Source: Stentor coeruleus (taxonomy: Eukaryota > Ciliophora > Heterotrichea > Heterotrichida > Stentoridae). From it: a DNA stretch of 58,106 bases. The DNA lies in NCBI GenBank assembly GCA_001970955.1, contig MPUH01000394.1:1-58106 (forward strand). The letters are read 5' to 3'. The notes beneath the pieces are model-generated. The model saw only the letters and a program-made list of their open reading frames with translations. It was not told where the DNA came from and did no database searches. The position numbers were made by a program, and so were the translations under genes. Shown one piece after another: positions 20,509 through 31,160 of this stretch; the first letter of the stretch is position 1, and the number at the start of each line of letters is the position of its first letter.

Positions 20509-23500
20509 TTATTTATTCATCCTAGTACTTTCCTTGTCACTACACTGAACAAAGCTTGGTTTCATTGGTAGTACAGCAATTAACTGAGTAAGCCTTTTCA
20601 ATACTTTCTGCTCTTTAGCTAAATACGGATAATAATAAAAAGCATAGATCATAATAATAAAAATACTAAAGCAAATAATAAAATATTTCAAGTAATCAAG
20701 CTGCTCATTTATAAGATGTTTTGAATCACTATTACAATAATTACTAACTATTTTCAACTGACTTGTCATAGTATTCATTTGTTCGATATAATTTTGAATA
20801 AATTCAGCATCATCTTTTTTGTTATCATATGATATATATTGAGATTCGAAATTCAAATAAGCCATTGCTGCATATGTCCCAAAAGAGAGAAATGTTGGAA
20901 CTTGGTCTATGTTTTGAAATATCATCTCTTCAAGACCTTTTGACATTAAAGACATAACATGAGGATCTCGCATTGTATTTTTAGTTTTCAACAAGTCAGC
21001 TAATGCAGTTTTATAAGATTTTTTCATATCCGCTAATGCATTATATTCATAAAAGCTTTTATCTAAAGAAAAAGGAGTATATTGATACTCGATCTCATTA
21101 GAAAAAAAGCATAGTTCAGTTAAAGAAATTCTCCTAGAAATAATTGCATACATTAACGTAGGCCTATAATAAAGATAGTTATGTATATGTTCATAAAACA
21201 CATAACTTGTGACAATATATAAGACCCCAGCAATAATAAAAAATATAATAAATCTTTTAATAAACCTCATTGAATGGTAGAATTTCTGTGGTTTATATTG
21301 TTTATATAAATTAGCATCGATTTCATCATAATCATTTTGTTGGTCATGAAGCTGTGATAATCTTTCTAATAGTATTTGTCTAAAATCATAATACCCTGCA
21401 TGAACTTTTTTCTGTAAACTTTCCCATAAAGTGTTGATTATTCTGTCACTATATAATATATAAACTGCTAAAAAAGATGCTAAAAACCCAGAGACTACCA
21501 TAGCGACAATAAGTAATAAAGTACGAACATTATTAAGTTCAATAACCCGATTATGTTCGCATTCTGTTAACCCAACCATAGCTTTTCTTGTTTCTCTAAA
21601 GGAAATCCCAATCCCATTATATATGATAAAATATAAACTTGATTTATAATCAGTTGAATTTGATTCTATATGTGCTATAAAATCATTAGCCTATATATAC
21701 ATTACACTTTCTATAAGCAAACCTATTATTGAATGTAAGCTTTCATGTTCGATATCTGGTAAATTTAGATAATCCCAATATGGAATTTCATCTTGCCTAA
21801 CAATTTTTGAATAGTCACAAAAAGACCATTCATTGTATGTTTTTAATAGAATTTCTTGAAGGATTTTAATACTATTAACTCTATCGTGTAAATCAGCTAA
21901 TGTGTATAGTGGGACTGTTCCTGATTTTATACTTGTGTCTATTGTCCTTGATATCAAAGCAATTTGAGCAGTAACATATGCTAAGTCCCCAAGATCGTTA
22001 AGAGTTTCAAGTGAATTTGCATGACTTATTGCATTGGAAATATAGATGAGAATAATAATATTGTAAATAATTATCGTTGTTACTGATGCGAGGAGTAAGT
22101 ATTTCATTATAGATAAAGCTCTAAGTGAACTCATGAGTGATTTTGTTTCCAAACTAGTCTGCTTTTTTGTATTTGAAGAAGAGGTTGGATTTTTTTTACC
22201 TTCATCATCTGCAATTTCTTCAGCTTCTATGTCTGAAAATTTTCTATCTTTTATATTGTCATCTCTTTTTTCTGTCTTATTTAAATTGACTTCAGTTGTA
22301 GTGTCATTTTCAGCTTTTATAAGACTTTGGTGCTTACGTTCGTCCATGTCTCCAGCAAGTCTGACCCCTCTGCTTTTCCATTTGATGATTTCTTCTCTGT
22401 CACAGCTAGCATAAATTGCAATGATTTTAGTGTTTCCTATTATTTTTTCTTTGATAAATAACCCTATTTCTAATCGTTTTGATGTAGTAGCATTGTATAC
22501 TGTAGTTACCCATAAACAATTTACTGGGAGTTCTTTAAAGTTCATATTTTCTAAAAACTCTTGTAAAAACCTTCCTTCAATAGACTTTTCTATAGCCCCA
22601 AGCATCTCAGGTAGTTTTTCTGTATGACTATAAATTTCTCCATATAAACTTATAATAGCAGCTTCTCTATTCCTCCCTTTAATCGGTTCAATAACAGATA
22701 GGAAGTTGATTTCCCCTTCATAACCAATGCATTCTGAGTTAAAATAGCATTCTACCAAATATCCATTTTGATTAGATAAAAACAAAGGAGTACTTCTGAA
22801 TATACAATGTGTATTTGATTTTTCAATAAAATTCACCATATGTTCATCATGACCTTTTTCAAATGGCTTTGGTATAAACTGCCATAAATAACAATCTCTT
22901 ATAGCTTCTTCAGTTATAGTAAGAAACTTCAACAAGTTCGAATTAGCATAAATAACTTTACCCATATTACTAATTGATCCTGAGACAATCAATAAACAAC
23001 TAGTTTCTTCAATTTTCATCGAATAAGTCTTTTTAGTCTGATATTCTTTTCCCCCAAGTCCACTTTTTTTATTATACAAAACTTTACCTCTATCCTGTTC
23101 TCCTATAATATCCACAAGTAAAGATGCATACATATCAAGGACAACAATTGAATCAGGGACCATTTTCAACAAATCTGTATACTGTTGATTGATATATTTA
23201 ATATTTATACATGTTTCGCTAATAATATTTTTAAGCAAAGAAAGTTGGGTATTTTTCTCTAATATCCTATCAAGAAGTCTTAAAAAATCTTCACAAAGTT
23301 CTAAATCACCTTTTTTAGTTGCTCTGAATTCTAATAAGTATTTATATAGTCTTAGTCCATCAGAGATTTTCGAATTCAAAATTTGCAGGGTTTCTTTACA
23401 TTTATAAACCTGATAATTTACTGGGAGATTCAAACCATGATGATTAGTCCGAGAAATTTTCATTAGTCCAAGCATGGACTTATCCATTTTCTCACGACAA

Positions 23501-24639
23501 TAATTAGCCTGGACTACTAAATTCAACTTGTCTTTATTAGTTTTATAGTTTTTATTAATAAACTTCACAAGCTCTTCAGTCATTTCCCCAGCTATTATGT
23601 TTTTCCTTACCGATAATTCGAAAATCAAGAATTTTTCTGACACTAAAGCACCTGGGTCAGGTAACTTAGATAACCGAAAAGTGATTAAAAACCTTACTAG
23701 TATCGTCATAAACGGAGTTAAAATTATACTGAAGACTATAATAATACTAGCATTGTTAAGTAACCAACCCAATATAAAAAATAAAACTATACATATCAGA
23801 AGTCCTTGGACTAGGATTTTCATAAAATTCATGAACTCCGAATAACATGGTAAATAGTATACATACTTAAATAATACTATTGTATGTAAAGCTAAAACAA
23901 TTAGCAAGTAAGAAATATAGTTGCTACGGAGTATAGTAATATAAAGAATACAGTTTATAAAAGTTCCTAGTTTAAATAGAGCATCAAAACTGCCTGTTAT
24001 TCTTGATGTAATATCATTTAAAGCTACACCATGATCCATGTTGAAACTGCAATAGTCGTAGATTAAAGAGAATAAGAGATGGAAAACTAGGAGGACTGAA
24101 CCAAAGATTTTACCAAAAAGGCCATAGTCGATAGGAGATGATGGAAGGTTGTTTTCATATTCTTCGATTGTGGTTAAAGAGGAATTTGAATATTTTGTTA
24201 GTAAGCAAAGGGAAATCGTGACTGGCAAATAGTACTGATGACAAATCAAGAAAATAATGACTTTTAGGGATCTGCACAAAATAAAAGGAATTTTCTTTTT
24301 ATACCACTGAAACAGAAAGCATGAGAGGAAACCGCAAAAAACTATCCCACAGGAAGAGATTGATATAAGAAGAAACCCTATATATGCATCTAATTTAGCA
24401 AATAGGGAATCTAAGCATGGGTAGGATATCACAGTCCAGAAACTTTTGTAATAATCAAAATTGTCTATAGAAAGTGAAGGATACCAATACAAATGAACAT
24501 GCTGTAATATTATTTGTCCATGAATAATCATCTGAATAAGTTTCTCGGATTTTCCTGGTGGTTCAGAAGGGATTTCTTTACAAAAAATTTCTTCTAAAAT
24601 TTTGTAAACTAGGTCAACTTTCATTTTTTTATTACCCAT
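20509..24639 (-). CDS. Giant PAS-containing multi-TM protein, TmcB-like ciliate family, two exons
   Basis: This is 1371 residues after removing the intron 21691-21705. The N-terminal third (about 85-340) has eight or more hydrophobic helices. A helical linker leads to a PAS-like domain at about 548-680 (SCLLIVSGSISNMG, VIYANSNLLKFLTITEEAI and the WQFIPKPF turn) and a second mixed alpha/beta segment to about 800. An acidic Lys/Glu-rich loop precedes further helices at about 843-870, 1030-1060, 1116-1140 and 1310-1335, with long soluble stretches between. This order, TM block then PAS then TM pairs, is that of the large ciliate proteins usually annotated as PAS domain or tiny macrocysts protein B. 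Function is unknown; the PAS suggests sensing of redox, light or ligand. Confidence 0.85.
21691..21705 (-). other. 15-nt spliceosomal intron
   Basis: On the coding strand GTAATGTATATATAG. GTAA start, A at position 10, TAG end giving an in-frame stop if retained. It joins two very long open frames (982 and about 390 codons) of the PAS protein. Confidence 0.92.
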
Positions 24640-25304
24640 TTTCTTACTTACAACTATTCATTTTACATTAGAAACTAGATTATGAATCATAATGTATAAT
24701 GATTTTTATTAATTTTAATTACACCAGTTTTTGATTAAAAGTTAAATGATTTTGATTGCTTTGAGGAGTTAAAGTGAGTTGTTTAGATTTAAGATAAGTG
24801 ATGGAATGATAAGGTCGTATTTTTAAGCAAACAACCTTTTGGTAGGTAATTTTTGAAATAATTTAGGGACATCCTTTAAAAATGCTGAGATAATTTTTCT
24901 AGTAGGGACAATTTTTTTATTAGCTATGAATCTTAGTTAAGAGATTTTAAGAGTTTAAAATTGGAGATTGTCATGATGAGGACTTTGAAAAATATTGATA
25001 AGGGAAAATCTTGAAAAGTTTAGCTTTGCTAGTTTTTTTTATTTTTGGCTAAGAATTATAAAAATGATAAGAGTGGAGATAATGGTAAAATAGATGTGTA
25101 TGTAAGAATATAAAAATAAGAAAGTTTAGATTTGTTATTGCTTTCTAATATATGATTTATTAATGATATTATTTAAAAGATCCTTTTTATATTCTAAATT
25201 ATTCTTTTTATAAAATAATGAAATTAATCTTTAAATAATTTTAGATGCTGGAGAGATACCCTAGAATAAGAATGGTTTTTTTTAAATCTTATAGAAGTTT
25301 AATG

Positions 25305-25567
25305 ATTTTAATAATTACAACAAATAAAAGTTTATTTAATTCTTTTTTACTGTTATGGTAGTAAGACTAACTAAATAATTATTTGTAATGCCTATTATTA
25401 GTAACAGTTTATAAAATATTAAATAAGATAGACTATCATAATATAAATAAAAACCAATAATANATTTTAATAATTACAACAAATAAAAGTTTATTTAATT
25501 CTTTTTTACTGTTATGGTAGTAAGACTAACTAAATAATTATTTGTAATGCCTATTATTAGTAACAGT
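25305..25567. repeat. 104-bp direct duplication around single N (assembly scar)
   Basis: Positions 25305-25408 and 25464-25567 are identical over 104 bp. The right copy begins immediately after the N at 25463. This indicates unmerged overlapping contig ends; true sequence probably lacks one copy plus the 54 bp between. Confidence 0.88.
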
Positions 25568-26577
25568 AGAAATTTTTATAAAAGTTATAAAAAACCTAAT
25601 CTAAACAAATTTAGCATACTGTTTTAATAGATAGAAAAATGCTTATAAATGGACGACAACCAAATTTCATTTTTAACAATTTTAATCTAGAAATTCTATA
25701 AATAGTTAAATTTCTCACTATTGGAAGCGAATATCGCGTATGTTCTTCCTTTAAGTAGGTTTGTGATAATTCACATTTTTTAATGTAATTTCTTGAAGTC
25801 ATTCGTAATTCTGACTATTTCAAACGTATTTTTCAAAAAAAATTATTGCCTGGTATATTTTCCTACCAAACTATGAAATTTCATTAAAATTTATTAGAAT
25901 ATAACTAGTTAAAATATTTTGATAAATTAATCGCAGATAATGTTTCAGTGATTGATTGACTAGTTAACTTCCGCTTGATAATAAATTCTGGAGCGACTAA
26001 GTCCTCATCAGAATTTACTTGATTTTTATTAGAAGTTTGGCTCATCATCAAAATTCAAATTATTTATGAACTTTTATTCTGGTTCGACTCAAATACTTAT
26101 GAGATATGATTAATGATAGTAAATAAAAGGAAAAATATAAATATTAATAAAATATAATACTGTATATTTTGTTATAATATATACAGAGATTATGAAAGGT
26201 CTAGTTATTTTTTGTAAAAAATACACAAAAATAGAAGAGAAAAGTGATAATTGAATATAGAAACAATTCAATTACTTATTTTTATTCCGGAAGGGTGAAT
26301 AATTTTTTTTCAGTATTATTTAAGTTTTAGCTTAAAGGAAATAATCAAATCATAAAAGATTTAATCTGTAAATGAAAAATACTCAAAAATAAATAGTATT
26401 TAAACTAAACTGTAGCAAATCCTAAAAATATACACTATTTATAATAACATACCGAAAGGTCAATATTTCAATCTATGATCTAATATTTACAAAATAATAA
26501 TTTAATCAATTTAATTAATAGATTAACAGTTTTGAACATCCAGAATTAAGATGTAAAGTATCTTAGCTTAAAGGAAA

Positions 26578-26982
26578 TCATAGTAATAAAAAAAAATAAT
26601 AAACCCTTAAATTTTATGATTTTTTTGTGTATATTTTCCATAATATTATAATATTAAATAGATGACCTACTAGATTTAATTTACAAAAATATGATTACTG
26701 GAGTAGGTTTTGGACAATTAGGCTTATTGGTATTTGTGTACTGTAAAATAATGACAACATTAAAAACAAGTCTAGAGTTTATGTCATTACATGCTCTGAT
26801 ACTTTAATAAACTGTGCCTTTATATGTTTTGACAAGAGTTTATAAATATCTTTTACTTAGAATCTAATAAAAAGCATATCTTTTAGAAATACTAATGTTT
26901 CCTTTCCAAGGCTTTTACTGTTTTTCTTGATAACTAGCTTGAATTTTTTGCCCATGTCGACAAATTCATTGATTAGATGCAT
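26578..26982 (-). pseudogene. Possible relic or recoded frame, broken only by TAA
   Basis: From ATG (26982) the minus strand reads 134 codons to TGA (26580-26578) with internal TAA codons at 26859, 26781, 26697 and 26616 and no TAG or TGA. Open stretches are 41, 25, 27 and 26 codons, with balanced composition such as MHLINEFVDMGKKFKLVIKK. No GTAA...AG 15-mers remove the stops. It may be a decayed gene or a chance frame in AT-rich DNA. Confidence 0.25.
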
Positions 26983-27255
26983 TTTTTATGGGTTAGTAGT
27001 GGTTTTTTATCAAAGTTTCCTTGTACAATATTTGTAGTTTTTGCTTATGCACTATAGTAATGGATTATTTGGAAAAGCATTTATATAATCCTTTAATTAG
27101 ACAAACATATAGAGTTTTGATATAGTAATTATAATAATAGTTATAGTTTCCTATGATACAATATATAATTTCATTTTATAAAGTGTGAAAGTAAAAAAAT
27201 AGCAGATAAGATGAAGATTAAGAACTTGCAATGAGTAAATATATTTGAGAGGAAA

Positions 27256-27582
27256 ATGGATTCTCCAATAAGTCGTAGAAGTATTCGTTCAGTTTCCCTA
27301 ACAAGCCTAAAATCATTTACCCAACCTCTAATAAAGAATATTGGTTCACTTGACAGACTCGGAAACTTCAAACTTGACCCAAATCTCAAATCCAATCTGA
27401 CAAAAGAAGATCAGAGTTACTGGGAAAGATTAAAAAGTGAATTCTTTGAGCCTAGCGATAAGGAAGTTCAAGACGAGGCTCAGAAAATCATAACTGAAGT
27501 CTTATCAGAAGTAGTGAAAAATTCCCCAGACACTTTTTGCCCTGAATCTTTTAAATCATTCCTAAATGAGACACTTAAATAA
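27256..27582 (+). CDS. Small hydrophilic protein, unknown
   Basis: I do not recognise this 108-residue protein. The first 30 residues are basic and Ser-rich (RRSIRSVSLTSLKS), with Arg-x-x-Ser sites. The rest is helical and acidic, with a Trp-containing YWERLKSEFFEPSDKEVQ segment and an Ile/Val/Leu-rich helix near 75-92. It has no signal peptide or membrane segment. It lies 65 bp upstream of the SKP1-like gene on the same strand, close enough to share regulation. It has balanced codon composition and a clean ATG in an A-rich context, so it is probably real. Confidence 0.65.
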   Translation: MDSPISRRSIRSVSLTSLKSFTQPLIKNIGSLDRLGNFKLDPNLKSNLTKEDQSYWERLKSEFFEPSDKEVQDEAQKIITEVLSEVVKNSPDTFCPESFKSFLNETLK

Positions 27583-27647
27583 TATTCTATACATATAGTA
27601 CTTTACTTTTTTGAAAACAACATTTACATATACATTAATAAGAATAT

Positions 27648-28112
27648 ATGCATAGACCTCAAATAAGCATAATATCAAGTGAAGGAAGACAAGTATCAGT
27701 AAATGGAGACTTTGTAAAAGTATTGAAAATCCCTATAACAAATGGTGTACTTCATATGCCTAATACTCATATGCCCGCTATACACAAAATTATAGAATTC
27801 GCTCAAAAGCATGGGTATAAGGCTGAGTTTCCAGTACCTGAACAACCATTGAAGTCGCATGAGATGAAAAAAGTTATTGATAATGAATGGGTAGCTAATT
27901 TTTTTGCAAATATCAATGTTGGTGTTGTTGTTGAGATGATAAATGCTTGTGAGTTTATTGGATTTAAAAACTTGTCAGTTATGTGTCAGGCATATTTGGC
28001 TACGTTGTTTAAGTCTTTGAATATTGAGGAGTTGAAGGAAATATTTCATGTTGATGAAGAGTTTGATGATGTGGAGGCACAAGAAGAATATGATAGGTTT
28101 GTAAGTAATTAG
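27648..28112 (+). CDS. SKP1: SKP1-like SCF ubiquitin-ligase adaptor
   Basis: This 154-residue protein has an N-terminal BTB/POZ-like SKP1 half with ISSEGRQVSV, and the N-terminal P-x-A-I-x-K-I-I-E-F helix (PAIHKIIEFAQKHG). The linker is Pro/Glu-rich. The C-terminal dimerisation-type part has the W..F, MINACEFIGFKNLSVMC and LNIEELKEIFHV helices that correspond to canonical L-I-L-A-A-N-Y-L-D-I-K-G-L-L and T-P-E-E-I-R-K-T-F-N-I. SKP1 bridges cullin-1 to F-box proteins. Unusually, the segment after FHVDEEF is short and lacks the E-N-x-W-A/C-F/E end that contacts the F-box, so partner choice may differ. Typical length is about 160. Confidence 0.85.
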   Translation: MHRPQISIISSEGRQVSVNGDFVKVLKIPITNGVLHMPNTHMPAIHKIIEFAQKHGYKAEFPVPEQPLKSHEMKKVIDNEWVANFFANINVGVVVEMINACEFIGFKNLSVMCQAYLATLFKSLNIEELKEIFHVDEEFDDVEAQEEYDRFVSN

Positions 28113-28364
28113 TTTTTGAGTTTGCTATTTTAATTGAATTTTTTATAAAAATTAACTAATAAAATCATATGCTAAAAATGTATTTTTATAATAATAGGAT
28201 AGATAGAAAATATTTATATAAAAACTACAACATTAAAGATAATCGATGTTATTTATATATGAGAATCATAAAATTGATAAAAAAAGCATTTATTATTATT
28301 TCCAAAGCTTAAATCTACAATAAAGTAAATATTTCTATTAAAATAAACTAATAAACTGTATCCT

Positions 28365-28829
28365 TTAAGCTAGGCTATTACTCACTTTAAACACTTTTGG
28401 TTCTTGCTTTTCTTCTTCCAATATCGGTGTGGACTTTTCAGGTTCTGAGTCACTAAGAGAAATATTATAAGAATTGTCAACATCGCCAACAAGTTTTGGA
28501 TTCATAAAAATTTCTGGTACTGAAGGTTTAATATGCTTAAGTTTTACCCCTTGATATAAGTCAGTGTTTTTTATTTTCTCAAGTTCAGTCCTTAAATTTT
28601 TATTACTAGTCTCCAATGTATTATTTTGCGATTCAAGACTTTCAATATATTTTTTATACTTTACAATTTCCCTTTCAGCTTTAACTAAAGAGTCTTGGAT
28701 TTCCCTTACTGAGCTTTTTAAACATTCATTTTGGCTTTTGTAAGCTTCAACATCTTCCATCAGTGAAAATTTATCATTCGTCAATGATTCAATTCCCTTT
28801 TTAGCCTCAGTAAGAATTTCTCCTCCCAG
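28365..28829 (-). CDS. In-frame coiled-coil continuation downstream of a TGA
   Basis: This segment is in exactly the same frame as the VHS-like gene upstream and directly follows its TGA (28830-28832). It reads LGGEILTEAKKGIESL and then about 135 further residues: a strong Glu/Lys/Leu coiled coil (to about residue 85) and an acidic, Ser/Pro-rich tail ending in TAA. There is no ATG near its beginning; the first is 60 nt in (MEDVEAYK). The likeliest reading is that it is the C-terminal part of the upstream gene, with the TGA reflecting a sequence error, an unusual intron, or readthrough. Confidence 0.55.
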   Translation of the reverse strand: MGGEILTEAKKGIESLTNDKFSLMEDVEAYKSQNECLKSSVREIQDSLVKAEREIVKYKKYIESLESQNNTLETSNKNLRTELEKIKNTDLYQGVKLKHIKPSVPEIFMNPKLVGDVDNSYNISLSDSEPEKSTPILEEEKQEPKVFKVSNSLA

Positions 28830-29996
28830 TCAAATTATATAATAAAATATAGTTGTAATCCTATTAAGAATTTTATTAAGTTCTCTATTTGAAAACAGCA
28901 TTGCACTTATTCTTAGAACCATTTCCTCTTTTTGTTCTGTAACTTCAAGGTATTTCCCCTGAAGTTTAGTTAAATCTGTCTTATACATCTGAGCAAGATC
29001 ATCCATATCAATAAGTTTTTCTTTTAGTTTAATAATTTCTGTATTTTGGTCAAGATCTTCTCTATAAGTCAACTCTTTTTCATCAGCCAAATTCAGACTT
29101 GAAATATCTTGTGCGGCAAGTTTTTCTAAAGATTCAGATAAGCAATCAGGTGTAGGTGGTGATTTAGGAGCAATTTCATCAATCAAAATACAGGTACTAT
29201 TCATTACACTAGAATCTATTTTCAACTCATACCCATTGTTTTTCCATGATTTATAAACATTTATAGCCTCTGTAAGTTCAGAATATGTCCATATAAGATC
29301 TTCAGGGATTTTTTCACCTTTATGGGCATAAGAATCAACTTCTAATTCAATATGTCTTTGATATATTTCAGCTATAATATTAAGGGTTTTAGACTTTTTC
29401 TTACTTTGAACATTTAAAGACCTTTTAATTTCTTTGCAAAGTTTACGTGAACGATGAAGATCACGTTTTAAAGTGTCTTTTGTGTTTTCAAAGTTGTGCT
29501 TAAATAAAAAAAGTGGAGGAAATTCTATGTCTTTAGCTTTGAGCTCTTGATAGACTGAATGAAATTGTGTATTTTTACTTCGGGGCTCAGGTAAAAAAGT
29601 TTCAGCCCATGTTTCTATGCATTGAAGGCTTAGAACAAACATTTCGAATACAGATTTCTCATAGTTGTCTATAAGAAATACCCAAAGATCAAAACCATGG
29701 TGATTTTCATTTGGAATTATTATTCTTGGAATTTTTGCAACGATTTTCCTATTTGTATATGTGATTACACAATTATTTTTTAGAGACATAAAGGATTTGA
29801 GTAACTTAAGAATTTGATAGCGGATTGTATATGATTGATGCTTTGAGAATATTACTTGTTTGATAAAAAGTAATATGTCTTTTATTGCATCTTCGGAGAG
29901 AGTTGTGAGTTGAGATGTTAGTTTGGCTATGCATTTATCAGGGTCATTGGATTTGAGAATTCCGTCAAGAGATTCTTGGACTTGCTTGTTATTCAT
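28830..29996 (-). CDS. VHS-like domain and coiled-coil protein, ends at in-frame TGA
   Basis: This 388-residue protein has about 1-170 forming an all-helical superhelix with features of VHS/ENTH domains: an IRYQILKLLKSFMS helix, FVLSLQCIETWAETFLP and a closing VYQELKAKDIEFPPL that resembles the L-Y-x-x-L-K-x-x-G-x-x-F-P end of VHS domains. Basic helices follow (about 180-220, KLCKEIKRSLNVQSKKK), a GAT-like helical region, a Pro-rich acidic linker (SPPTPD) and a coiled coil. VHS/GAT proteins such as GGA or TOM1 sort ubiquitinated or sorting-signal cargo at endosomes and the trans-Golgi; that role is inferred. The last ten codons before TGA (ITTIFYYII) are AT-rich and unlike the flanking coil. 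See the continuation entry. Confidence 0.7.
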   Translation of the reverse strand: MNNKQVQESLDGILKSNDPDKCIAKLTSQLTTLSEDAIKDILLFIKQVIFSKHQSYTIRYQILKLLKSFMSLKNNCVITYTNRKIVAKIPRIIIPNENHHGFDLWVFLIDNYEKSVFEMFVLSLQCIETWAETFLPEPRSKNTQFHSVYQELKAKDIEFPPLFLFKHNFENTKDTLKRDLHRSRKLCKEIKRSLNVQSKKKSKTLNIIAEIYQRHIELEVDSYAHKGEKIPEDLIWTYSELTEAINVYKSWKNNGYELKIDSSVMNSTCILIDEIAPKSPPTPDCLSESLEKLAAQDISSLNLADEKELTYREDLDQNTEIIKLKEKLIDMDDLAQMYKTDLTKLQGKYLEVTEQKEEMVLRISAMLFSNRELNKILNRITTIFYYII

Positions 29997-30708
29997 TTTT
30001 ATTATTTTTTTAATGCTAGGAAAAGTAGATATTTTGTTAAGTATTAGTTTTAAATACTTATAAATTGAGAGTATTCGTCATAATAAGATAATTTAAAGAA
30101 TAGACTGATTTGTTACACATCACTATGCTTACCAATATGCATTTTCAGTATATGTTTATGTCGTATAATATATATTCCAGGGAAATTGCTCTAAATTATT
30201 TTCTTATTAAGCTTGAATTATGCTATAAACTCCCCAATACAAAGCAAACTCTATAATAGGCTTGAATCTTTCATCATATCCACTTAACTTATTCACTAAA
30301 TATATAAAAATATTTTAATACCAAATCTTAAACCTATTTTCCACAATTCAAACCTCATCACCTAATAATTTTCTCCCATATTCCTAAAGCAAATCTCATC
30401 TATTATCCCCTACAACTTTCTCAAATTTTAAAATCCCAATATAAATCCTTAACCTCACCAATCAAAATTTTTTTTTTCATTTAAAAAACCATTAACTCCC
30501 TTCAAACTTCTTCACCCTGTAAATCTTATATTTTTTAATTCCCATAGAAAAATTCTTCATTTATATTATAATCATATAAATCCTAATTCAAAATTCCATA
30601 CTCTTATCTAATCTTTTTTTAATAATACAATCCATCCTCGCATTCTTATATATCTATCGATTCCCAAACCTAAACTTTATGATAAATGGTCTGTATTTCA
30701 ATATATAA
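29997..30708. other. Divergent spacer, almost G-free over 240 bp
   Basis: No gene was found. By hand count 30301-30540 contains 2 G and 59 C. The first part (29997-30120) is neutral to G-biased. It forms the shared upstream region of a minus-strand and a plus-strand gene. Confidence 0.6.
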
Positions 30709-31107
30709 ATGCATTTACTCGGAGAGTATTTCGACGAAAGAGAATGGCTCCTCAACCACACTGTGCCTTTTTACGTGATGACAAAAGTAGATTTGATGAA
30801 CGCTAGCGGCTATAAATCCACAAAAGGTCTTAAAGAAACTATGTCAAGCATGTACTTGTCTTGTGCAAAATACGATAGAATGTACAGACAATGCATAAAT
30901 AAATTTGGAGCAGCCTTACTAGATGACACGTTTAACATAGCTCATGCTGAATGTAACAACATTAATCGAGCTTTAGACACTTGTATTAGAAATAATCAGT
31001 GGTTCCATGAGACTAAGAAATATCGTCCTGAACTTTTTAATGCTTGGAAAGGAAAAGATTATCAAGGTTATGGCGACGCAGAATATATTGGCCCTGATGA
31101 TATCTAA
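30709..31107 (+). CDS. Twin CX9C (CHCH) mitochondrial-type protein
   Basis: This 132-residue protein has two exact C-x9-C motifs, Cys52-Cys62 (CAKYDRMYRQC) and Cys82-Cys92 (CNNINRALDTC), the hallmark of CHCH proteins imported into the mitochondrial intermembrane space by the MIA40 disulfide relay. It has no cleavable presequence, as expected for this class. Length and the long N- and C-terminal extensions fit a complex I accessory subunit or a Cmc/COX assembly factor; I cannot choose between them. The C-terminal part is aromatic and acidic (GKDYQGYGDAEYIGPDD). AATATATAAATG marks the start. The WD40-TRP gene begins only 53 bp after its stop. Confidence 0.82.
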   Translation: MHLLGEYFDEREWLLNHTVPFYVMTKVDLMNASGYKSTKGLKETMSSMYLSCAKYDRMYRQCINKFGAALLDDTFNIAHAECNNINRALDTCIRNNQWFHETKKYRPELFNAWKGKDYQGYGDAEYIGPDDI

Positions 31108-31160
31108 ATCATCATAGTAAGTTTAGGATTTTCTTTTAATTCTTCAAGTTAAGATATAAA

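Larger units (their letters stand above)
24640..27255. other. 2.6-kb spacer with an assembly gap and a relic-like frame
   Basis: No standard-code gene was found. It contains the N at 25463 with a 104-bp duplication. G-rich on plus from 24740 to 25120. On the minus strand 26578-26982 is a 134-codon frame from ATG to TGA interrupted only by four TAA codons (see findings). Confidence 0.4.

Noticed and set aside
26075-26092. GGTTCGACTC resembling a tRNA B box
   Set aside because: No A box or acceptor/anticodon stems can be formed in the preceding 80 nt.
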